DNA of 64,000 nt from Nepenthes gracilis (lineage: Eukaryota; Streptophyta; Magnoliopsida; Caryophyllales; Nepenthaceae). A model generated the notes under the pieces. It searched no databases. It had not been told where the DNA came from and saw only the letters and a program-made list of their open reading frames with translations. The translations under genes and the position numbers were made by a program. Each line of letters starts with the position of its first letter. The first letter of the stretch is position 1. Where the stretch lies: positions 11,491,030 through 11,555,029 of the forward strand of contig BSYO01000030.1 of the NCBI GenBank assembly GCA_033239525.1, read 5' to 3'. Of the stretch, positions 11,480 through 22,988 are shown in pieces.

Positions 11480-14400
11480 AGCTTATCTCTTACCTAGTGA
11501 TATCGCACATCAATGTACTTTGATCTAGAATGAAATGAGGAGTTCTTATATAGATAAATGACACTCTGGCTATTACAGAGTACCACATATCTTTCCTGTT
11601 CAATGCCCAATTCTTGAACGAACTCCTTCATCCATAACATTTCCTTGCAAGCCTCCGTCACTGCTATATACTCGGCTTCAGTAGTGGAAAGGGCCACGCA
11701 CCTCTGCAACTTGGACTGCCAAGAGAATGCACCCCCCGCAAATTTTACCAAGTAACCTGAAGTAGACTTACGCGAGTTTATATCGTCGGCCATATCAACG
11801 TCCGAGTAGCCCACTAACTGGGGCTTATCGCTTCCAAGACACAGGCACCTCTTGGAAGTTCCTCAGATGTATCTCAGAATTCACTTCACTGCAGACCAGT
11901 GCTCCTTCCCTGGATAGGATAGAAACCGGCTAATTATCCCAACAATATGAGCTATATCCGGTTTAGTACACACTAAGGCATACATCAGGCTTTACATAGT
12001 TGAGAAGTAGGGTACACCTCTCATGTATTTCTTTTCGTTATCTGAGGACGGACATTGACGAGTGCTTAACTTATGGTGGTTCACCAATGGTGTGCTCATA
12101 GGTTTTGACTTATCCATATTGAATTATTGGAGCACCTTCTCAATATAGCTTTCTTGCGATAGCCACAACTTTCTTACCTTTCGATCGCGTATAATTCTGA
12201 CTCCCAGAATTTACTTCGCCGATCCAAGGTCCTTCATAGCAAATGACCGCCCAAGTTGCTCTTTTAGCTCCTTCATCCAAGCATCATTGCGTCCAACAAT
12301 CAATATGTCATCCACGTATAGGAGAAGGATGACAAAATCATAATCAAAAAAGCTTTTCACAAATACGTAGTGATCACGAGTAGTCCGTCAATATCCTTGA
12401 CGGGCCATAACCGACTCAAATTTCTTGTACCACTGCATCGGAGCTTACTTCAGACCATACAGACTTTTTCTCAGATGACAGAAAAGTTATTCCTTCCCCT
12501 TAGCCTCAAACCCTTCCGGCTGTTCCATGTAAATCTCTTCTTCAAGCTCACCATGGAGGAAGGCCGTCCGGACATCTATCTACTCTACCTCAAGGTCTTG
12601 GACGGCCACCAAACCCAGCACGACTCGTATGGAGGACATCTTTACTATTGGAGCAAAGATCTCATCAAAGTCAATTTTCTTCCGTTGACAGAAGCCTTTC
12701 ACCACCGGCCGTACCTTGTATCTAGGCTCCTTAGTGTTTTCATCTGTTTTCAACCGGAAGACCCATTTATTCTTTAATACCTTATTCCTCTTAGGAAGCT
12801 TAACTAGGTCGAAAGTGTAGTTCTCATGAAGAGAACTCATCTCATCCTTCATGGCTTCCAGCCATTTCTCCTTACTTTCGTCATTCATTGCCTCTTCGTA
12901 GTCCTCAGGCTCTCCGACATCAGTAAGCATGACGTATTCGTTGGGCGACAAACAGACAGACGGTCATCTGTTACATGAGGATCGTCTGACAGAAACATTC
13001 CCGCCCGGTTGAGGGATGACTCCATCCATGGTGTTATCCGGTACCATGATCTCCTCTTCATTATCCTCAACCATCTCATGGCCATGATCCTCTCCTTCTA
13101 ATGATGCCGGACGGACAACTTCAATACTTACTTTGTCCGTTTGCTCATCATTACACTTAACCTTCTTGCCAATATTTTCAATCGTCTCATTTTCAGCGAA
13201 GGTTATGTCCATTGACCGGATGAGTCTTCTGGTAGCTAGATCATAGAACCGGTAGCCCAACTCATCCTTCCCATAACCTAAAAAGACTCACTACATCGTC
13301 TTTGGCTCTAACTTTATCCTTTTGTCTCTCAGAACATGTACGAATGCTTTACACCCAAACACCCGCAAATGATCATAAGACGGCTCTTTGCTCGTCCATA
13401 TCTTTTCCGACACTTCACCCATCAAAGGTTTACTTGGCGACCTATTTATGATGTAGGCCGCCGTCCTAAGTGCCTCAGCCCAAAAGGATGTAGGAAGTTT
13501 GGCTTCCGAAAGCATGCAACGTACTCTCTCTAGAAGTATATGATTCATCCGTTCTGTCACTCCATTTAACTATGGCGTCTTTGGCGATATCTTCTGATGC
13601 CTGATGCCACGTGATCGACTAGAGTCATCAAAAGGTCCCAAGTATTCGCCGCCGTTGTCGCTCCGGAAAGCCTTCAGTTTCTTCCCCGTGTAACGCTCCG
13701 CAAGAGCATGAAATTGCTCAAATGTACCAAGAACATGGTCCTTGGTTTTCAGTGGGTAAACTCACAACTTTCTGGAACAATCATCAATGAAAGAAACAAA
13801 GTATTGGGCTTCACCAAATAATTTTTCCTTGAATAGTCCACACACATCCGTTTGTATGAAATCTAGCACTTCTGCCTTTGGGGCTGACATGTCTCCACGA
13901 AACGAGACTCTCCTCTGTTTGCCGGCCAAGCAATGAGGACACATCCTTGATCCGTCCTCCTTTATTCCATTGATCAGGCCCTTCCTGGCCAGATGAGACA
14001 GACCCCTTTCACTCATGTGGCCCAACCTTCTGTGCCACAGATCCTCTTCCTCATTGCAGATTGTAGCGTTCACGTCTTCGACTACTGCATAGGCCTTCAT
14101 CACATATAGGCCGGAGCTCTTTTTCCCTCTTGCTGTAATAAGAGATTCTTTGGTCAGTTTCCATTCGCCTTCACAGAAGGTTTTGCAAAAACCTTCGTCA
14201 TCCAGTCAACCGGTTGAGATGACATTCAGCCGAATGTCAAGGACATGACGTACATCCTTCAGTGTCAGTTTTGTCCCATTGTTTGTGACCAAGACAACAT
14301 CTCTTCTGCCTACCGTCGGAGATGTTCCTTCATTGTCTATCCTAATCATTCCGAAGTCCCTAGAGTATAAGATGAAAACAATCCCCTTTTGGACGTGGCA

Positions 14401-15330
14401 TGTAAAGTAGCACTAGAATCAATTACCCAGCCAGACTCCTCGTCCATCAGATTTGCCACGTTTTCTTCACATGTCACCAGGAGGTCGTTTCCTGTGACCA
14501 CTGAGAAGGAGAACTTGTCCTCACTACGTCCCTTTTCTCCTTTCTCCTTCTCGGCATTCTCGCGCTTCCATTTGAAGCACTACTTCTTGATATGGCTCTT
14601 TTTGCCACAATGATGGCACTCAAGGTTTTGATACCTTGAACGAGATTTACTCCGTCCCTTCTCTCAAGGCTTCTAGCTTCGATCTTTGTTTCATCCCTTA
14701 GACTCGGTCACAAGTACTTCATTATGAGAAGACGTCGAAGCCCCTTGTGACCGCCTTAACTCATTCATGGGTAGGGAGGCGATGACCTCGTCTAATTTGA
14801 GATTGTCTTTTCCAAACAGTAACGTGGTGACAATATAATCATAAGAAACTGGCAGAGAGGCCAGCAGCACCAATGCCTTATTCTCCTCCTTGATTGCCTC
14901 ATCAATGGCGGATATCTGAGTTATAATTCGATGAAAGTCGTCCAAATGCTTCTCAAAGCTACCTCCTTCTGACAACCGCAGGCCATAGAACTGTTTCTTA
15001 ATATAAAGCCTGGTTGTCAAGGATTCGGACTTATATCGGCTTTCAAACTTCTCCTACACCTCCGCCGGATCAGTCAAGCCAATGACCTCCTGGAGCGTGT
15101 TGTCCGCCAAATATAGTTTGATAGTGCAATTGGCAAGATCTCATTTATCTTGCCAGTCTTCCTCTGATTGACTTTTCGGCTTATCTTCCTTATTCTTCAG
15201 TGCTTTGATTGTCCCTTTTCTCGTTAGGATATTTTTCACCCTTTCCTACCAAAGAATGAAGTTGCTCTACCCATTGAACTGTTCTACACTAAATGGCAAG
15301 TTCTTTTAGGATGATGTCGCCATTCAGTCG
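11480..15330 (-). pseudogene. Copia-2 gag-pol polyprotein remnants
   Basis: Domains in element order on the minus strand: gag 14691-15020 (LLFGKDNLKLDEVIASL block), pre-integrase and integrase start 13762-14103 (LWHRRLGHMSERGL, then TDVCGLF, SFIDDCSRKL), integrase C-terminal part 13291-13560 (TAAYIINRSPSKPL), linker 12964-13260, reverse transcriptase start 12580-12951, YVDD motif near 12306-12320, RNase H 11494-11814 (GGAFSWQSKLQRCVALSTTE, ending DVRYH). Frames are broken between all blocks, so no functional polyprotein is encoded. It is better preserved than Copia-1 and worse than Copia-3. Confidence 0.9.
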
Positions 15331-15345
15331 GATTTGTGAACCAGT

Positions 15346-15356
15346 CTCTGATACCA
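15346..15356 (-). other. Copia-2 primer binding site (tRNA-iMet)
   Basis: Plus strand ctctgatacca, TGGTATCAGAG on the element strand, 2 bases inside the 5' LTR edge. Confidence 0.92.
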
Positions 15357-15358
15357 GT

Positions 15359-16146
15359 TCTTGGCGGGCAACAGGCGACCTACTGACCAGAATCCAAGAA
15401 TAATTTTCACCTGTTGGCTGAAATGGACGACCAACTGATAAAGCACAATGTGCACTGTGAAGTAGAGACAGGAGAAGAGAAACGAATACTAGATTTTACG
15501 TAAAAAATCTTTCTAAATTAAGAAAAAAATCACAGAATAATAAGTCCACAGATAATCACTAAGTATGAGACAATTACAGGAGGTAAAAATAAGAATAGAG
15601 CAAAAATAAACAAGGCCCTCTAACTTTGTTTTTACTCAAAGCTCTCTTTCTTTTCACTTTCACTCATCTGTTACACTCTTTCTCTTTACTTGACCGGTGC
15701 TTTCTCCTTCTTCTCTATTCTTTACCTTATCACACGTTTCGCTATGTGCAAAGTGTATATGCATATACACACGCCCCTTACCATAACTTGGTGGTTAGTG
15801 CTCAATTTTTAAGGTCTGTCTGCATGCACACGCTTGGTCTTGCAGCAGACAACGCATGCCTGTTCCTGCAGACCGATCAGCCTTTGGAGTCCCGAGAATG
15901 ACTTTTACCAACCACCTAAAAGGGTAGGTCAACTCTGTTATCCGTTGCTTCGTATTGGTCAACCACACCATTGACCGGTCAAAGTAGTCCGTCTCGCTTC
16001 TTCAAACGACTCACAACTTATGATGACCGAAAAAGTTGACCGTATAGAAGACTCTGGTCAACAAAGTTGACTGAAATTTCTTCATCCTAGCACATTCATG
16101 ATCCGTCCAAGTCCTAAGGACTTCTACACGGGAGTGATCTCTAACA
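15359..16146 (-). repeat. Copia-2 5' LTR
   Basis: 788 bp copy of 10480-11328, ending ctctaaca before the acaag flank. W-box-like TTGACC/GGTCAA pairs recur at 15927-16070. Confidence 0.88.
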
Positions 16147-16274
16147 ACAAGTCTCCTTTGCAATATGCAATGGGGTATAGCTAAGAACATTATCCCCAGA
16201 AAATTACATATCCTCCCATAGGTAGAGTTGTCACCTATGACCTGATAGTTATGAGTTTAAATCACAAAAATGAC

Positions 16275-16672
16275 ATGAAGCCTAATGTTATAGTCCAGAA
16301 TAATAGGTGGCTCCAGCTCTACGGGGATCAGTTCTCCAGTTAATTCAATCAGAATATTGTCATCAAGGCCACCAGGAATACCAATAATTGTAATGGAAGA
16401 ACCCCGAGTCAAGCCACAGGGAATTCCCAAACTAAAAAACCATAGAGTCCTGTAGCATTCAACTTTTTAACATAATGGGGGCATTGTTTCTCTCTTGCTT
16501 TCTTTGGTAAACTATCATTTGAACTCAGTCTTTCCTCTTCGACTGAAGTCATAAGGGTGCCCCACTCAGTTGCCGCTACTGCATTAGACCAGGCTTGAGA
16601 ATGATTGAGTGCTTCAGATGGTTCCAGGTCAGCAAAGAATATTGCACTTCTTTGGTCATGTTTCTTCTAGGA
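16275..16672 (-). pseudogene. Galactosyltransferase (GT31) remnant, galectin-domain exon
   Basis: Minus strand, upstream part of the same gene type as 9783-10385. It follows a TTTCCTAG acceptor and encodes the stem and start of the galectin-like domain: EWGTLMTSVEEERLSSND, KQCPHYVKKLNATGL, then, after a frameshift, GIPCGLTRGSSITIIGIPGG and PPIILDYNIRLH, ending at a GT near 16275. The frame change between the KLNAT and IPCGL blocks breaks the exon. The middle exons expected between this one and 10385 are not seen, so the gene had lost sequence as well as taking the Copia-2 insertion. Confidence 0.78.
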
Positions 16673-17478
16673 AAGATTAATAATGGTAATATATATAATT
16701 ACAAAATAAAACACCATATTTTCATTAAAAAAAGAACCACCAAAAGAAAGAAAAAATTATGAGTAAAAAGGGAGATGTTTTATTATTTTTGAAATTAGGG
16801 TTGTAAGAACCTGATGGTCACCGAAGAGTTTTTATAATCCTTCACTAAACCCTAATACAAAAGCCCTACGTATATGGACAAAATTGATGGATCAAAAGCT
16901 AAAATTGTATGGCCCGATTCTTCTACTACTACAACTAACTTTCATTCAAAATTCATATCGAGTCACATAATAAAATTTTCAAATTAGTTCTTTAAATTAT
17001 CTGATCCACAAAATAAATTTAGATCATACTTAATATCAATGATTCCTAGATCCAATAGTTGACCATCCTCATGCTTGAAAAATCCCTCCTATGTTGCCAC
17101 CAAACGGGGTCCAATACCTGCACGCAGCTAAATAATAGTAGTCGAATCCGACTCCATAAGAAAACGTTGTAAGATGCTGGTTCCAAACGATGCCGACGGC
17201 ATGAAAGACAACTTGGATATCTGCTCAATGATTCCAAATATCCCCAGTATCCGAAGCTCCACCATCCTCTGTGCGTGCAACCCCTCCAATGTAGCCACCA
17301 ATTCGGCTGAATATTCGCATTCATATCAATCTTTTCTAGCCAAAATCGTGGTCGGAGGTGCCATCCAGATGAAGTTCTCACGCAAAGACAAACTCCAACA
17401 GAGGGGAAAGGAGATAGGGCTTACGCTACTCGTCAAGAAGGGCAGAGAAGCTCATCAGTAATCCCACCTCTTCCGAAA
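16673..17478. other. Spacer with unrecognised coding-like stretch (17046-17460)
   Basis: 16673-17045 is AT-rich. 17046-17460 is GC-richer and open in more than one frame (111 codons on the minus strand, 95 on the plus). One minus-strand frame reads ELVATLEGLHAQRMVELRIL, which looks protein-like, but I do not recognise a family. It abuts the left end of the MULE. It could be the 5' end of a host gene or another captured scrap. Confidence 0.35.
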
Positions 17479-17783
17479 GAGGCCCCCGAGGGGGATCCGG
17501 AACGGTCCTCCTCCCAATCAGGGCCGTCGGATTCAAATCTGACGGCTCACGCGTTTTATAGGCGGGATATAACGTGAGCCGTCCGATTTTAAATTTGATC
17601 GGACGGCCCACACGCGTTTTCATCGTGTAATAACGTCAGCCGTCCGATTTTAAATTTAATCGGACGGCTGAGATTAAATATTTCCTGGCAAGATCTTGGT
17701 CCTCCGTTCACAAATCGTTCGCCCAAAAATGCGTGCACAAGTAACCTAATTTCTTCTCGTCACGAGGCTTAACCGACCGCCAT
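17479..17783 (+). repeat. MULE left terminal inverted repeat
   Basis: Contains three head-to-tail ~58-bp units, each with a near-perfect palindrome of the form gccgtccgat...atcggacggc: at about 17523-17546 (diverged), 17578-17607 and 17639-17668. The inner border is cgaccgccat near 17774-17783, which pairs with tggcggtcg at 30911. Confidence 0.82.
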
Positions 17784-18179
17784 TGTTCCGAAGCTTCATC
17801 CGCTCTCCTCTCTTCTCTTAACTCTCTCCTCTGCTCTCGACTCTCTCTTCTCCTCTACTCACCGGATTCAACTCTCTCATTAAGTCCATTGTCTTCTCTC
17901 CATTCTCTTCACGATAAATCGAAAACTCTAGAAATCGGTTTTGTGATATAAATCAAGATTTCGTTTTCGCTTAGGTTTTGTGGTATAACGAACACGGATT
18001 CGACTTCGGTTTCGGATTCTCACTCTTCTTATTTCGGTTTCGATTCGGCCGGTTTTGTGGTGTTACGAACACGGATTCGGCTTGGTTTCGGATTCTCACT
18101 CTTTACATTTCGGTTTCGTATTCGGCTTCGTTTTTGTGGTATGTCTCTGTCTGTGCGTAAAAATTTGTGAATGAAGGAT

Positions 18180-18710
18180 TTATAAAATTTGGGATTAATT
18201 TGTTGTGTGTATACGGGATGTGGTATGCGTACAATTTTGTGGGTATATATATATGGATTGTGTACGGTGTGTGTATATATGTATACCTATACGTGAGCAA
18301 AGTGAGTTAAGCGGCGAGATCTTTGCTGTCTGTGTGTGTGTGTGTGGCGAACGTGGATTAGCGGCGTGTGTGTGCTGCTGCCGATGAGGTGTGTTGGTGG
18401 TGGGTGTGAACGGCTAGGTGTGCGGTGTGTGTTTGGCCGGGAGTGTGTGACGGTGTTGGAGTGGGAAAGCGGTGAGGCTGCTTTGTGTGCGTAAGTGTGT
18501 GCGCCTGTGTATGTGTGTGGGTGTGTTGGCAGTGAGTATGTGTGTGTTGCTGCGTGTGCGTGTGTGCAGGTGCTGTGGTAGTGTGTGAGGCAGGGTGTGT
18601 GACCGCGTGTGTATACTGTGTGAGGGCATGTAGCCGTGTGTGGCTTGTGTGTGGGGGTGTGCTGCTGTGTGTGGGTGTGTGAGAAGAAGTATGTGTGTGG
18701 GTACATTTCA
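18180..18710 (+). repeat. GT-rich low-complexity tract upstream of transposase
   Basis: About 530 bases dominated by gtgtgtg runs broken by gc/ggc-containing interruptions. It sits between the left terminus and the transposase start, in a position likely to be 5' untranslated or promoter sequence. The long His/Thr-rich open frames on the minus strand are by-products of the repeat. Confidence 0.8.
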
Positions 18711-18829
18711 ATTAACTATGTATGAATTGTTTTTATTTTATTTGCTTTTTTAATTGTTTGCATTAGATGTTCTGTGTTTTTTCATCTTATTGTTGATGTT
18801 GAATGTTTAAAAATTGAATTTTATAGATC

Positions 18830-21252
18830 ATGGATGATTACATACCATTGGTTGGCATGGAGTTTGACAGTATGGATGATGTATGGAATTTTTGGAAGAA
18901 TTATGGAAAGATAATGGGTTTTGCTGTACGAAAAAATTCTGTTAGAAAGTCAAAGATTGATGATATTGAGATTTATAGGAAGTTAACTTGTGCAAAAGAA
19001 GGCAAGAAAAGAGTAAATAAAAATAGTGGGAAAAATACACTAGAAAGGTGGAAAACTCGATGTGGATGTGAGGCGATGCTGGAAGTGGTGCTTATTAGAG
19101 AGAAAATGAAAGTTGTCGTTAAAACCTTCGTGTCGGAACACAATCATGAACTTGAACCACCTGAAACAAGACATTTTTTGAGATCCCAAAGGGAAATGTC
19201 GGCCGGACAAGGCCAGCTTATTGAGATGGCTCATGATGCCGGATTAAGGCCAAGTGAGACATTTGAGCTCATGGTGACGGAGGAGGGTGGTAGTGGGTTG
19301 ATTAGCTATACAGCAGAAGACCAAAAGTCATACATTCGTGCCAGGCGACAGCGGCAGATGCAACATGGTGAGGCAGGAGCTATTCTGATATACTTTCAGA
19401 AACAAAAAATGAAAAATTTTGAATTTTTTTATGAGTTGCAGCTTGATTTAGATGACTGTGTTACGAATATCTTTTGGGCTGATGCAGATATGATATTAGA
19501 TTACCAATATTTTGGAGATGTAGTTACATTTGATACCACCTACAAAACGAATAAGGGTTTGAGGCCGTTTGGTACATTTAGTGGTTTTAACCACCATAGG
19601 CAGATGGTGGTGTTTGGTGCTTCGTTGTTATATGATGAGACAGCCGATTCTTTTTCATGTTTATTTGAGACGTTCTTATGTTGTCATGGTGGCAAGGCTC
19701 CGATCACCATCTTTACTGATCAAGATGCTGCTATGGCTAAAGCTCTTAGGCTGGTGATGAGTAGTACCTGTCATGGGTTGTGCACATGGCACATTATGCA
19801 AAATATTACTAAGCATCTTGCTTCCCGGTCAGATTTATTAGATACATTCAAATCATGCATGTTTTCTATAACTGATGAGTCTAAGTTTGAAAATGTATGG
19901 GCTTATATGATGTCCAATGAAGGAGAGTCTCATGTCCGCACGTGGCTGGACGGGATATACGTGCTACGTCATCAATGGGCATATTGCTACATGAGGAAAA
20001 CCTTCTCACTGAGCATTAGAAGTACACAACTCTCTGAAAGCCTGAACAGTGATTTGAAAGCACATTTGAAATATAATATTAATTTGAGAGATTTTTTCCA
20101 TCAATTTGAAAGAGTTGTGAAGAAAAAGCGTGAAAAAGAATTATTTGCAGATTATGAATCTAGGTAAAAGTTGCCAAACCTGATTATGACGAAATGTCCA
20201 TTGATGAGACAGTTAGCAAGGGTATATACGCCAACTATATTTAAAATGATGCAGCATGAGTTGATTGAGGCATCAGGTTGGCGTATTGTATCACGACAAG
20301 ACCCCGAATATGTCCTAGCATCCCATGATGATTCGAGGCTTTCAGTGATGGTTATTTTTGAGCCTGAGGCTGAGGTGATTGAATGTGAATGTCGGTTAAT
20401 GCAGACTAATGGAATCATTTGTGCACATATTTTTAAGGTTTTTATTGTTCACGATTTGACTGTTATACCCAACAAGTGTATACTTCATAGGTGGACAAGA
20501 AAGGCAAGATCTTATACACCTAACTCTTGTTCCGAGCATACAATAATAGATGATGACGCACAGACGTGGTCTGGAAGGATGGCGTCCAGGGTTATGAGGA
20601 GCTGCTTGTTGGTTGCAAGTTTTCCTGAGGCAAGGAAAAAAGTACAGGACAGCATTACCCAGTTGGAGGAGGTAGTGCAGAATCTTCAAGAATTACATGT
20701 TGGTGATGAGACAACGAATGTAGATATTCCATAAGAAATTGCCGATGGTAGTGTAAAAAGTGTAAAAAATCGTGATAGACGAAGAGCAACCAAATGACCT
20801 AAAAGTTGTTTAGAAAGACGGAAAGGCAAGAAAAAAGAACATGTTGGTGTATTTACATTTAGAAAATTTTTCAAACAACATTTATTAGATTTATGAAATT
20901 AATGTATTTTTTTCTTAGGTAACGGTTGGTGCTCCTAATTTGTTGTCAGAAAGCCAATATCAGTCGGTTGTACAACTATCAGACTATTACTAGCAATCAT
21001 CTCAGTCGATGTTAGATCATCAATATCAACTGTCTGGAATGAGTTACATGCAGTTGCTACAGGTGCCTCTTCTTGGATCATGTTAATTTTGCTTGCTTTT
21101 TTTTATATATATGTTTCATATTATTAGTGTTAATTTACTCTATCTTGTTGTAGGAACAATATATGAGTGTATCCCAAAATCCGATATATGGAACAACAGA
21201 AGATTCAGATAGAGATCAAGAAGTTGGAGAAACTGAAGCTCCCCGCTACTAG
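18830..21252 (+). pseudogene. FAR1/MULE-type transposase, decayed
   Basis: Exon 1 (18830-20846) starts MDDYIPLVGMEF. A FAR1 DNA-binding domain occupies about residues 20-115 (GFAVRKNSVRK, CGCEAML, HNHEL). The MULE transposase core follows, with FDTTYKTNKGLRPFG near residue 234, TIFTDQDAAMA near 297 and CHGLCTWHIMQN near 314. An in-frame TAA at 20165 interrupts DYESR; the same frame resumes and encodes a SWIM zinc finger (CECRLMQTNGIICAH). Another stop at 20732 is followed by a basic RRRATK/RRKGKKKE tail. Exons 2 (20919-21062) and 3 (21154-21252) have GT-AG borders and contain a further stop in exon 2. At least three nonsense changes mean no full transposase is made unless stops are read through. 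Confidence 0.88.
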
Positions 21253-21395
21253 GGGAGCTTCGTGCTTTGGGATCCCCTTTTTAGTGATGGTACATTATAT
21301 GTTGGGTGTTCAAATTTCTTTTGAGGGGTAAGTTTCATTGTGTACCGAATAAGATATTTCATATGTGCTTACTGAGAAGACGTTTGTACTTTTAG

Positions 21396-22100
21396 GTGGA
21401 TACTGGAATGTCATGCCTGCCAAAAAATTAGTACTAAAATTGGACGAATATTCTGCCCAAAGTGTGGGAATGGTGGCACGTTAAGGAAAGTGGCTGTCAC
21501 TGTTGGTGAGAATGGAATTGTACTTGCAGCTCATCGACCTTGCATTACCTTACGAGGGACAAGGGTATGTGAATCCTTTTACCCTTCTTTTTTCTCACGA
21601 TGATCTCCTTCCCATGTCAGTTCTTATGAAACTGTTCATTGGCCAAGACATGCTTTATCTTGCATTTGATAATTGACGTGCTTATCTTATCATTTGGTTG
21701 CAGTTATGTTGTTTTGAACTCTACATTCAGTTTTACCCAAAGCTGCTTTACCCAAATCCAATCTTACGAGAAGATCAGCTCCCACACAAGCTGCTTTACC
21801 CAAAGCCAAAGAAGAGATCTAATAAGCAGGTCAATTTTCATTTTGTTGATCACTCTTTGACTCTACCATTTCCAGTTTAATCCAAATTGGGTATCCCCAT
21901 GAATTTGGAACTTTTCAGGAAGACTTCTTTGAGTCCAGTGTTATCTTCAGCCATCATATCGAAAAGCTCCTCACAAGCCCCCAGTACGACAGGCTTTGGC
22001 AGTTTTCAGTGGGAAGAGAAATCCCAATGACAATCATTACTCTCGTTCGATGCAGAAGGGAGACTCTTATATCCATCCGGCAACCAAAATTAAAAGCTAA
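21396..22100 (+). pseudogene. NOB1: Captured 3' fragment of NOB1 (rRNA D-site endonuclease)
   Basis: Three exons with introns match the C-terminal half of plant NOB1, the PIN-domain nuclease that finishes 18S rRNA 3' ends. Exon 21396-21564 encodes the zinc ribbon: WILECHACQKIS, IFCPKCGNGGTLRKVAV and AAHRPCITLRGTR. Exon about 21705-21829 encodes NPILREDQLP and LLYPKPKKRSNKQ, but its start is scrambled by a local duplication of 'aagctgctttaccc'. Exon 21919-22100 carries FSHHIEKLL, a frameshift, then RQALAVFSGKRNPNDNHYSR and a stop. The N-terminal PIN domain is absent. Introns show that the capture was from DNA, not cDNA. It lies directly downstream of, and in line with, the transposase gene. 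Confidence 0.85.
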
Positions 22101-22244
22101 GAGATGAATGGTGGAGATTAAATAGCAATTTAAATTATATGATGTAATATCCATCATTTATCTACTAAATTTCTAATCCTAAAACGCTTAATAGATATAA
22201 GAGCCTATGGGGAGTCCTTAGTAGCATTCCATGCGCCTAAGAAT

Positions 22245-22935
22245 TGTTGGGGTCACTCCCGAGTGGAATGTCCGCGGACTCCAGAGAAGGAATGGACGAG
22301 TACTCTTTGCGTCTTTGGACGAGGACTCTTGTTTGGTAATGTCCGAGCACAGTAGACGAGGAGCCTATTGTCGTAGACGTGGACTCTGCTCACGTGGGCC
22401 TGCAGTGGCGTTTACGCAGATCTGCCGATTGACGCCGCAGTGGGAGCAGCTTTCGGGTGGCAGGATCGTCATCGACACGCATACTGCGGGCTGCTATGAC
22501 AGCCTCTGCGCCATTTTCCCACCACCCCTGCCGACGAGAATGGTGGCCGCAGTGTGTGATTAGGGGTGGCCGCTGTCTGGGCCGGCAATCCACGCTGGCA
22601 TCCTGGACGTGTATATATATATGTGTGTGTGTGGCAACTTTGTTAAATGGGTGAGTATTGAGAGAGCTGTGCGAGCAAGCTTTGTAGAGAGAGAGAGGCA
22701 TACACTTGATTCTTTTTCTTTCGTTTGAAGCTTGAGTAGCTAACGATTGTAATAATCTTTTATAGTGTATTCTTTTGTGGTTTTCCCTCACCTAGAGAAG
22801 GGTCTTCCACGTTAAACTTGTGTGTTCTCTTTCATATCTTCTCTCTCTACCTCTCTCGTCCGTCAGAGAGCCTTTGCTCTCTGTTCCTGTCCGAGCGTTG
22901 TGTCCGCTCGGCCTTCCGCGCGTTTTGTTCTAACA
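22245..22935 (+). repeat. Copia-3 5' LTR
   Basis: Begins tgttggggtcactcc and ends gttctaaca. Differences from the right LTR are concentrated at about 22395-22585, with only an isolated change elsewhere (gaggact against gatgact). It has a 'tatatatatatgtgtgtgtg' run near 22611-22632. Confidence 0.95.
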
Positions 22936-22937
22936 AG

Positions 22938-22948
22938 TGGTATCAGAG
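22938..22948 (+). other. Copia-3 primer binding site (tRNA-iMet)
   Basis: TGGTATCAGAG two bases after the 5' LTR. Confidence 0.95.
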
Positions 22949-22988
22949 ACAGGTTGTTTGCACGGTGACCTTTGCTTGTTATCAGAAA

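Larger units (their letters stand above)
10480..16146 (-). mobile_element. Copia-2: Tnt1/Tork-type LTR retrotransposon
   Basis: Complete but decayed minus-strand element, 5.67 kb, with two LTRs, a primer binding site and Copia-ordered remnants. Flanks ataag (10475-10479) and acaag (16147-16151) fit a 5-bp target duplication with one change. It lies within a galactosyltransferase pseudogene, in the same orientation as that gene. Left and right LTRs differ by a ~60-bp indel plus scattered substitutions, so it is not a recent insertion. Confidence 0.92.

Noticed and set aside
18287..18711. Three long minus-strand frames rich in His and Thr (about 70-139 codons)
   Set aside because: They translate the GT-rich low-complexity tract in different frames; no start context or homologous protein is indicated.
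22390..22791. A 133-codon minus-strand frame in the Copia-3 LTR, repeated at 27195-27515
   Set aside because: It follows the LTR duplication and lies antisense to the element; its conservation is explained by the repeat.
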